Source: Porticoccaceae bacterium (GTDB lineage Bacteria > Pseudomonadota > Gammaproteobacteria > Pseudomonadales > Porticoccaceae). From it: a stretch of DNA of 12,761 bases. Positions 8,153-12,761 of this stretch are shown here, one piece after another. The position numbers were made by a program, and so were the translations under genes. The stretch is taken from contig JALOAH010000101.1 of assembly GCA_023228865.1 (NCBI GenBank), positions 1-12,761 of the forward strand. Reading direction: 5' to 3'. Below the pieces are notes generated by a model that was not told the DNA's origin, did not search any database, and worked only from the letters and a program-made list of their open reading frames with translations. Every line of letters starts with the position of its first letter. Within the stretch, counting starts at the first letter, position 1.

Positions 8153-8809
8153 ATGGCGCTGGCAATCTTTGATCTCGATAATACCCTCATCGCTGGCGAC
8201 AGCGATTACAGTTGGGGTGAATTTCTGGTGCAGCAGGGCAAGGTGGATGGCGACAAATACCGGGAGATGAATGAAAAATTCTACCGGGACTACCAAAAGG
8301 GTATTCTGGACATTCGCGATTACCTCGCTTTCGCCCTTCAGCCCCTGGCGCAAATGAGCAGGGAAGAGTTGTCTCTTTTGCATCGCCAGTTTATGGCGGA
8401 GGTCGTTCAGCCCATGTGGCTGCCCCAGGCGGTAAGCCTCCTTCAGCAGCACCGCCGCCAGGGTGATTATCTCCTGGTGATTACATCCACAAACCGTTTT
8501 GTGGTGGAGCCTATCTGTGCCAGACTGGGTGTCGATGATTTTCTCGCTACGGATTTGGTGGTTCACAACGGCCTTTACACCGGCGCGGTGGATGGCGAGC
8601 CCACCTTCAGAGAGGGCAAGGTTCTTCGCCTGCGAGCCTGGCTTGCCAACAGTGGCCAAAACCTCGAGGGCAGTTACTGCTACACCGACTCCATTAACGA
8701 TCTGCCGCTGCTCGACGTGGTGGAAAATCCCGTCGCTGTCGACCCGGATGACAGTCTCGCCGAAGTGGCGCGCCAGCGGGGCTGGAAAATTATCAGTCTG
8801 AGGTCGTAA
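8153..8809 (+). CDS. HAD-superfamily hydrolase, subfamily IB (SerB-like)
   Basis: This 218-residue cytoplasmic protein belongs to the HAD-IB group related to phosphoserine phosphatase. Motif I is FDLDNTLIAGDSDYSW, with the nucleophile Asp7 and Asp9. Motif II is VITSTNRF with Thr111/Ser112. The motif III lysine is probably Lys146 in REGKVLRLR, and motif IV is YTDSINDLPLLD with Asp179 and Asp183. A helical cap domain lies between motifs I and II (about 15-95). All catalytic residues are present, so it should be an active phosphatase, but the substrate cannot be read from the sequence; similar proteins are variously labelled phosphoserine or histidinol phosphatase without proof. It is divergent from rppH; I recall the same neighbour next to nudH/ptsP in Pseudomonas. 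A GGGA lies 9 nt upstream of the ATG. lgt follows after 109 nt. Confidence 0.9.
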   Translation: MALAIFDLDNTLIAGDSDYSWGEFLVQQGKVDGDKYREMNEKFYRDYQKGILDIRDYLAFALQPLAQMSREELSLLHRQFMAEVVQPMWLPQAVSLLQQHRRQGDYLLVITSTNRFVVEPICARLGVDDFLATDLVVHNGLYTGAVDGEPTFREGKVLRLRAWLANSGQNLEGSYCYTDSINDLPLLDVVENPVAVDPDDSLAEVARQRGWKIISLRS

Positions 8810-8868
8810 AACCCTCGGGCGCTTAAACTGTCAAAAAGCAGGCCGCGACTCGAAGCCGAGGGGCGGAC

Positions 8869-8876
8869 TATACAAT
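8869..8876 (+). promoter_or_regulatory. Possible -10 element for lgt-thyA-folA
   Basis: TATACAAT lies 43 nt before the lgt ATG, in the 109-nt gap after the HAD gene, and resembles a sigma70 -10 element. No good -35 sits 16-18 nt upstream, where the DNA is GC-rich. There is no clear terminator between the HAD gene and lgt, so read-through is equally possible. Confidence 0.25.
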
Positions 8877-8918
8877 CACGAAATTGCTGCCGCTGGCAAA
8901 ACTGAAGGCAAGGTTTCC

Positions 8919-9737
8919 ATGTCGCTAAGCTACCCCCAGATTGATCCTGTTGCTTTTGCCCTTGGGCCTCTCCAGGTGCACTGGTACGGCCTGATGTATT
9001 TATTCGGTTTTGGCGGCGCCTGGCTGCTGGCGATTCGGCGCAGCGACAGGGCGTGGTCGCCCGTGCACCGCCAGCGGGTGGAAGACCTGGTGGTATATAT
9101 GGCCTTCGGCGTTATTTTGGGGGGGCGCTTTGGCTACGTGCTTTTCTATAATTTTGAAAAATGGCTGGCGGATCCCCTGTGGCTGTTGCGCATCTGGGAA
9201 GGGGGCATGGCCTTTCACGGCGGTTTGTTGGGGGTAATCGTGGCGATGGTGATTTTTGCCCGTCAGGTTCATCAACCCATGCTGGCGATAGCAGATTTTG
9301 TCGCGCCCCTGGTGCCTATCGGGCTCGGGCTCGGCCGTCTTGGCAACTTTATTGGTCAGGAATTGTGGGGGCGGCAAACCGATGGCGCCTGGGGCATGGT
9401 GTTTCCCCGCGACCCCGAGCAGCTGGTGCGCCACCCGTCCCAACTTTACCAGGCGTTTCTCGAAGGCCTGGTGCTTTTTGTTGTTCTTTTTTGGTTCAGT
9501 AAAAACCCCCGGCCAACAGGCGTCATCAGCGGCCTGTTTCTTATCCTTTACGGCGTGTTTCGCTTTATTGTCGAATTTGCGCGGGAGCCGGATGCCCATA
9601 TAGGTTTCGATGCCCTGGGCTGGTTGACCCGCGGCCAGTTGCTGTCGCTGCCCATGATCCTGGCGGGGGCTGCTCTTGCGGGCTATGGTTTGTGGCGGGA
9701 TGGTGTCAACAAAAAAACAGGGAAATCCTCGCTATGA
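8919..9737 (+). CDS. lgt: Prolipoprotein diacylglyceryl transferase
   Basis: Lgt is an inner-membrane enzyme that transfers diacylglycerol from phosphatidylglycerol to the lipobox cysteine of prolipoproteins, the first step of lipoprotein maturation. The 272-residue product (E. coli 291) has several hydrophobic segments, for example about 20-40, 55-77, 98-115, 122-140, 178-194, 200-220 and 241-258. Family residues are in place: HWYGLMY (Tyr23), EGGMAFHGG (His100), the signature [10 protein letters not shown] (139-148, with essential Arg140 and Asn143), and AREPD (Arg222). The ATG has AAGG 5 nt upstream. Its TGA overlaps the thyA ATG by 4 nt, the conserved lgt-thyA coupling seen across gammaproteobacteria. 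No cellular reason for that pairing is evident from the sequence. Confidence 0.97.
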   Translation: MSLSYPQIDPVAFALGPLQVHWYGLMYLFGFGGAWLLAIRRSDRAWSPVHRQRVEDLVVYMAFGVILGGRFGYVLFYNFEKWLADPLWLLRIWEGGMAFHGGLLGVIVAMVIFARQVHQPMLAIADFVAPLVPIGLGLGRLGNFIGQELWGRQTDGAWGMVFPRDPEQLVRHPSQLYQAFLEGLVLFVVLFWFSKNPRPTGVISGLFLILYGVFRFIVEFAREPDAHIGFDALGWLTRGQLLSLPMILAGAALAGYGLWRDGVNKKTGKSSL

Positions 9738-10567
9738 AACAGTACCTTGAGCTTCTTCGCCATGTCCGCAATCAGGGCGCCCAAAAAGGGGATCGCACCG
9801 GCACCGGGACAAGAAGCGTTTTTGGCTACCAGATGCGCTTTGACCTGGCGGAGGGTTTTCCCCTGGTCACCACCAAAAAAGTCCATCTCAAATCCATTAT
9901 TCATGAACTGCTTTGGTTTCTTAAGGGCGAAACCAATATTCGCTATCTTAAAGAAAATGGCGTCAGCATCTGGGATGAATGGGCTACCGATGAAGGCGAG
10001 CTGGGGCCGGTTTACGGCTACCAGTGGCGATCCTGGCCGACGCCGGATGGCAGCGCCATAGATCAGATTGCGGACGTTATTGAGCAAATCAGGGTGCGTC
10101 CCAACTCACGGCGCCTCATGGTGTCGGCGTGGAATCCCGCACAGCTTCCCGATGAGGGCATCTCTCCCCAGGAAAATGCTCGCCGCGGGCTGATGGCGCT
10201 GGCACCCTGCCACACGCTATTCCAGTTTTATGTCGCCGATGGTCGGCTCTCCTGTCAGCTCTACCAGCGCAGTGCCGATATCTTTCTCGGCGTGCCCTTC
10301 AATATTGCCTCCTATGCCCTGCTCACCATGATGGTGGCGCAGGTCACAGGTTTAAAGCCGGGGGAGTTTATTCACACCCTCGGGGACGCCCATCTTTACA
10401 ACAACCATATCGATCAGGCCGACGAGCAGTTGCAGCGCCAGCCGTTACCGCTGCCGCAGATAAAACTCAATCCCGGGGTCGCCAGTATTTTTGACTTTAA
10501 ATATGACGACTTTGAGCTGGAAAATTATCACAGCCACAGCCGCATTGCCGCGCCCATCGCGGTTTGA
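9734..10567 (+). CDS. thyA: Thymidylate synthase
   Basis: ThyA methylates dUMP to dTMP using 5,10-methylene-THF, releasing dihydrofolate. The 277-residue protein (E. coli 264) begins [11 protein letters not shown] and has the family features [17 protein letters not shown], the active-site ALAPCH with Cys159, [20 protein letters not shown], and HLYNNH near the end. The start at 9734 overlaps the lgt stop (ATGA). An upstream in-frame start at 9692 would only translate lgt sequence in another frame and is rejected; AGGGA lies 10 nt before the chosen ATG. Compared with E. coli there is an insert of about 13 residues (around 138-151, [13 protein letters not shown]) just before the catalytic Cys. 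I recall similar insertions in some other bacterial ThyA proteins, so this is probably a subfamily trait. folA follows after 11 nt. Confidence 0.98.
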   Translation: MKQYLELLRHVRNQGAQKGDRTGTGTRSVFGYQMRFDLAEGFPLVTTKKVHLKSIIHELLWFLKGETNIRYLKENGVSIWDEWATDEGELGPVYGYQWRSWPTPDGSAIDQIADVIEQIRVRPNSRRLMVSAWNPAQLPDEGISPQENARRGLMALAPCHTLFQFYVADGRLSCQLYQRSADIFLGVPFNIASYALLTMMVAQVTGLKPGEFIHTLGDAHLYNNHIDQADEQLQRQPLPLPQIKLNPGVASIFDFKYDDFELENYHSHSRIAAPIAV

Positions 10568-10578
10568 GGATGGCGGAT

Positions 10579-11076
10579 ATGCAAATCTCGATTATCGTCG
10601 CCTGTAGCCGCAACTGGGTAATCGGCGTTGATAACAGTTTGCCCTGGCGGCTGCCAGAGGATCTGCGCCACTTCAAGGATGTCACCATGGGCAAGCCAAT
10701 GATCATGGGGCGTAAAACCTTTGACTCGATCGGCAGGGCGCTTCCTGGAAGAACAACCCTGGTGGTGACGCGGCAGCGCGACTGGCAGCGGGAGGGCGTG
10801 GAAGTGTGTTCAACTTTAGATGCAGCCTTGGCGCGGGCGGAGCAGTATCTGACCGCGGAACAGCGGGAGGTGATGATTGTCGGCGGTGAGCAGGTCTACC
10901 GCCAGTGCCTGCCCCTCGCCAGCCGTATTTATCTCACCCGTATTGATGCTGATGTTGACGGAGACGCGTTTTTCCCTGAATTTGACCAGAGCCAGTGGCG
11001 GCAATTGGTCAGAGAAGACGGTTGCTCGAGCACTGCTGGGCTCAAATTTTCATTTGTCACCCTGGCGCGGGAATGA
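10579..11076 (+). CDS. folA: Dihydrofolate reductase
   Basis: FolA reduces dihydrofolate to tetrahydrofolate with NADPH, regenerating the cofactor that ThyA oxidises; it is the trimethoprim target. The product has 165 residues (E. coli 159). Conserved positions are IIVACSRNWVIGVDNSLPW (3-23), Trp23 and the catalytic acid Asp28 in LPEDLRHF, IMGRKTFDSIGRALPGR, the NADPH-binding VGGEQVYR, and YLTRID. Possible in-frame starts are TTG 10564, ATG 10570 and ATG 10579. I chose 10579 because GAGGA sits 8 nt upstream and the protein then starts MQISIIVA, as in the family. It is the last gene of the lgt-thyA-folA unit. The TGA stop lies inside a 12-bp perfect palindrome (11071-11082). I see none of the obvious changes that would suggest an acquired trimethoprim-resistant enzyme. 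Confidence 0.97.
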   Translation: MQISIIVACSRNWVIGVDNSLPWRLPEDLRHFKDVTMGKPMIMGRKTFDSIGRALPGRTTLVVTRQRDWQREGVEVCSTLDAALARAEQYLTAEQREVMIVGGEQVYRQCLPLASRIYLTRIDADVDGDAFFPEFDQSQWRQLVREDGCSSTAGLKFSFVTLARE

Positions 11077-11099
11077 TCATTCTCTGCTGTGTGGGGTGC

Positions 11100-11116
11100 T
11101 GTTACGCAAGGTAACA
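11100..11116. repeat. 17-bp inverted repeat downstream of folA
   Basis: TGTTAC (11100-11105) and GTAACA (11111-11116) are perfect inverted arms around GCAAG. It lies 24 nt after the folA stop. It is followed by CTAAAACTATTTTT, so it might be a weak folA terminator, but the AT-rich 6-bp stem and delayed T-run are poor for that. The dyad also looks like an operator, 47 nt upstream of the -35 of the promoter candidate at 11163-11192. Confidence 0.4.
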
Positions 11117-11162
11117 CTAAAACTATTTTTGAAGTTCAAAAGGTAATTTTTTTCGATCTTCA

Positions 11163-11192
11163 TTGAATTCTCTTTTTTTCAAGGTTCATAAT
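11163..11192 (+). promoter_or_regulatory. Sigma70-like promoter for the DUF3450-ttpC operon
   Basis: TTGAAT (11163-11168) and CATAAT (11187-11192) have an 18-nt spacer. The -10 matches 5/6 and the -35 4/6. An A/T-rich tract (about 11118-11180) just upstream resembles an UP element. The expected start is near 11199, giving a leader of about 90 nt that contains the hairpin at 11215-11257. The position before the first gene of a new operon supports it. Confidence 0.5.
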
Positions 11193-11214
11193 GCCACCCC
11201 TAACTCCATAAGTT

Positions 11215-11257
11215 GGTGTTGTCTCGTACTGTGCGGTTCAGGGACAACAACTTTTTT
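11215..11257 (+). terminator. Terminator-like hairpin in the DUF3450 leader (possible attenuator)
   Basis: TGTTGTCTC (11217-11225) pairs with GGGACAACA (11241-11249) as a 9-bp stem with one G-U pair and a 15-nt loop; G11215-C11251 could extend it past one mismatch. Six T residues follow at 11252-11257. It has the layout of an intrinsic terminator, but it lies about 140 nt past folA and just downstream of the promoter candidate for the next operon, so it may attenuate that operon or stop read-through from folA. Confidence 0.4.
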
Positions 11258-11287
11258 AAACCGCGTGATACCCAATCTGAGGGAAAT

Positions 11288-12061
11288 ATGAAAAATCATC
11301 GACTCAAAGTGATGGCGATGTCCGCAGTGCTGTCGACTGGTGTTTTGACCGGCACAGCTTATGCTGCTGACGTGGATGCGGCGCTTAAAGCCGGAGCTGA
11401 TAAAGTGGCTCAGGCTCAGGCTTCACAAAAGCGTGTTGACTCCATTGCCGATAAAACCTATGACATCCTCCAGGATTTCAAAACCGTTAACAAACAGATC
11501 GAAGGCCTGAGGGTTTATAACGCGCAGCTGGATCGGCAGATCGCCAACCAGAAGCAAACCATGAAAGACCTCGAAGAATCCATGGCAAATGCGACAGAAA
11601 TGGAGCGCCAGATTCTTCCCTTGACTCTGAAAATGCTGGATGCCCTCAAGCAGTTCATCGAGCTGGATCTCCCCTTCAAGAAGGGTGAACGTATCGCTGC
11701 AATCGACAAGGTGCGCGAAAATCTCGACAGCGATCGCTTCAGCGCCGCTGAGAAATTCCGCCAGATCCTTGAGCTTTACGATATCGAAAGCCAGTACAGC
11801 CGCACCATAGATCAGTACGAAGGCATGGTTGATATCGATGGCCAGGAGCGCCAGGTGAGCTTCTTCCGCGTTGGCCGTATTGCCCTGATGTTCCAAACAA
11901 GCGACCAGAAAGTAACCGGCGTTTGGGATGCAGACAACAATACCTGGCAAGAGGTTAACGATTTCCGCTCTGCGGTAGCCAAAGGCATTCGCATTGCCAA
12001 GAAACAGGCTGCTATCGATATCCTTACCCTACCCATTCCGGCTCCGGAGGCAGCACAATGA
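11288..12061 (+). CDS. DUF3450 family periplasmic coiled-coil protein
   Basis: The product has 257 residues and an unknown biochemical role. The first 26 residues are a Sec signal peptide: basic KNHRLK, a hydrophobic core, and TAYA as the cleavage site before ADVDAALKAG. The mature protein starts with a long helical region (about 30-115) rich in Gln, Lys, Asp and Glu with heptad-like spacing, probably a coiled coil. A conserved C-terminal half follows (ELDLPFKKGERIAAID at 125-140, FRQILELYDIESQY at 157-170, FFRVGRIALMFQT at 192-204) that I recognise as DUF3450. The ATG at 11288 has GAGGG 4 nt upstream; the frame is open earlier but lacks a signal peptide there. Its stop overlaps the next ATG by 4 nt. 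In related bacteria this family precedes ttpC-exbB-exbD-tonB, so an accessory periplasmic role in a TonB2-type system is inferred. The abundance of such proteins in marine bacteria is a family recollection, not visible here. Confidence 0.88.
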   Translation: MKNHRLKVMAMSAVLSTGVLTGTAYAADVDAALKAGADKVAQAQASQKRVDSIADKTYDILQDFKTVNKQIEGLRVYNAQLDRQIANQKQTMKDLEESMANATEMERQILPLTLKMLDALKQFIELDLPFKKGERIAAIDKVRENLDSDRFSAAEKFRQILELYDIESQYSRTIDQYEGMVDIDGQERQVSFFRVGRIALMFQTSDQKVTGVWDADNNTWQEVNDFRSAVAKGIRIAKKQAAIDILTLPIPAPEAAQ

Positions 12062-12761
12062 AAATGACATTTCGTAAACGGTGCCTGACCCTGGTTGCAG
12101 GCAGTTTGATGATGGCCGCCCCAGCGTTTGCTGTGGAGCAGGCCGCTTCCGTTGATGAGCTGATGAAGCTGATCAACAGCGCCAAGATCAACGAATCCAA
12201 AGAACACAAACAGCGTGAAGCCGAGTTTCTGAAAGCCCAGTCAAACCAGCAGGCGATTCTGGCGCAGGCTAAGGCGACTATGAGCAATGAAGAGGCTCGC
12301 AGTGACCAGCTGGAAAAAACATTTGATGAAAACGATCTTCAAATCGAAGCCCTGAGAAAGCAACTGGATGAGCGTCTGGGTTCACTGAAAGAACTTTTTG
12401 GTCACCTGACGTCAACCGCTGGTGATGTTCGCGCCAACCTCAATCAGTCCATCGTCAGCGCTCAAATTCCTGGCCGCACCGATTTTCTTGACGGCCTGAT
12501 CACCAAGATGAGCAGTGACACCAAACTGCCGAGTCTCGCTGAAATCGAACGCCTGTGGGCTGAGATGAGCCGCGAAATGGTTGAAAGTGGCAAAGTGGTT
12601 AAGTTCCCCGCTACCGTTGTCAAGGCTGACGGCGAGCAGGCAGAGCAGGAAGTTGTCAGAATTGGTGTATTTAACCTGGTCTCTGACGGCGCCTACCTGG
12701 ATTACAGCGCCAAAAACGGCATTATCTCAGAGCTGGCGCGCCAGCCTGCCGGAACCGCCAG
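12058..12761 (+). CDS. TtpC-like MotA/TolQ/ExbB protein, N-terminal part only
   Basis: The gene is open to the window edge: 234 complete codons are visible and no stop is reached. Residues 1-25 form a signal peptide (basic KMTFRKR, hydrophobic TLVAGSLMMA, cleavage at APAFA before VEQ). About 40-115 is a charged, Gln-rich helical region likely to be coiled coil. Residues 155-234 form a mixed alpha/beta segment (LPSLAEIERLWAEMSREM at 157-174, then VVRIGVFNLVSDGAYLDYS at 199-217). This matches the periplasmic N-terminal extension of TtpC, an ExbB-related protein needed for TonB2 function in Vibrio. The membrane-embedded TolQ/ExbB domain should lie downstream but is not seen, so the call depends on the extension and on the DUF3450 partner. 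GGAGG lies 7 nt before the ATG, which overlaps the DUF3450 stop, implying coupled translation. Confidence 0.82.
   Translation, partial: MKMTFRKRCLTLVAGSLMMAAPAFAVEQAASVDELMKLINSAKINESKEHKQREAEFLKAQSNQQAILAQAKATMSNEEARSDQLEKTFDENDLQIEALRKQLDERLGSLKELFGHLTSTAGDVRANLNQSIVSAQIPGRTDFLDGLITKMSSDTKLPSLAEIERLWAEMSREMVESGKVVKFPATVVKADGEQAEQEVVRIGVFNLVSDGAYLDYSAKNGIISELARQPAGTA

Noticed and set aside
12732..12745. 14-bp perfect palindrome GCTGGCGCGCCAGC, with a related TGGCGCGCCA at 8766-8775
   Set aside because: Both lie inside coding sequence and follow from Ala/Arg/Gln codon use in GC-rich DNA; no repeat family is implied.

Overview
The window reads as a contiguous piece of a gammaproteobacterial chromosome, probably from the Pseudomonas/Cellvibrio side of the class. 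The grounds are the dusB-fis-purH-purD block, the presence of Fis, PtsP (nitrogen-PTS enzyme I) next to RppH, an lgt-thyA-folA cluster, and a DUF3450/TtpC-type gene pair known from TonB2-like systems of marine gammaproteobacteria. The assignment rests on gene content and remembered protein similarity; no search was run. Nearly all of the window is ordinary housekeeping coding sequence. I see no rRNA, tRNA, insertion sequence, phage gene or CRISPR array.

Layout. (1) 1-483, plus strand: 3' end of a thiolase, closed by a bidirectional hairpin terminator at 515-547. (2) 575-4853, minus strand: dusB-fis-purH-purD, a compact operon-like run. dusB and fis overlap by 4 nt, the fis-purH gap is 82 nt and the purH-purD gap is 22 nt. 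It joins tRNA dihydrouridylation, a nucleoid/rRNA regulator and two purine synthesis enzymes, all functions tied to growth rate. (3) 4854-5120: a 267-nt gap with a strong hairpin (4967-4999) and a weak promoter-like site. (4) 5121-7937, minus strand: rppH-ptsP, separated by 6 nt. (5) 7938-8152: a divergent intergenic region, followed by a plus-strand HAD hydrolase gene (8153-8809). (6) 8919-11076, plus strand: lgt-thyA-folA. lgt and thyA overlap by 4 nt and folA follows thyA after 11 nt. ThyA makes dTMP and consumes methylene-tetrahydrofolate, giving dihydrofolate, which FolA reduces again, so the last two genes form a folate cycle. (7) 11077-11287: a 211-nt AT-rich regulatory gap with a promoter-like site, inverted repeats and a terminator-like leader hairpin. 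(8) 11288-12761, plus strand: a secreted DUF3450 coiled-coil protein overlapping by 4 nt the start of a TtpC-like gene that runs off the window edge.

The least ordinary part is the right end. DUF3450 plus an ExbB/TolQ-like protein with a long periplasmic N-terminal extension is the usual beginning of a TonB2-type energy-transducing operon (exbB, exbD, tonB and a TPR protein typically follow). That continuation lies outside the window and is inference. The other points of interest are small: non-ATG starts for dusB, ptsP and rppH, a hairpin in the dusB leader, an insertion in ThyA next to the catalytic cysteine, and a repeat-encoded glutamine-rich tail on PurD.
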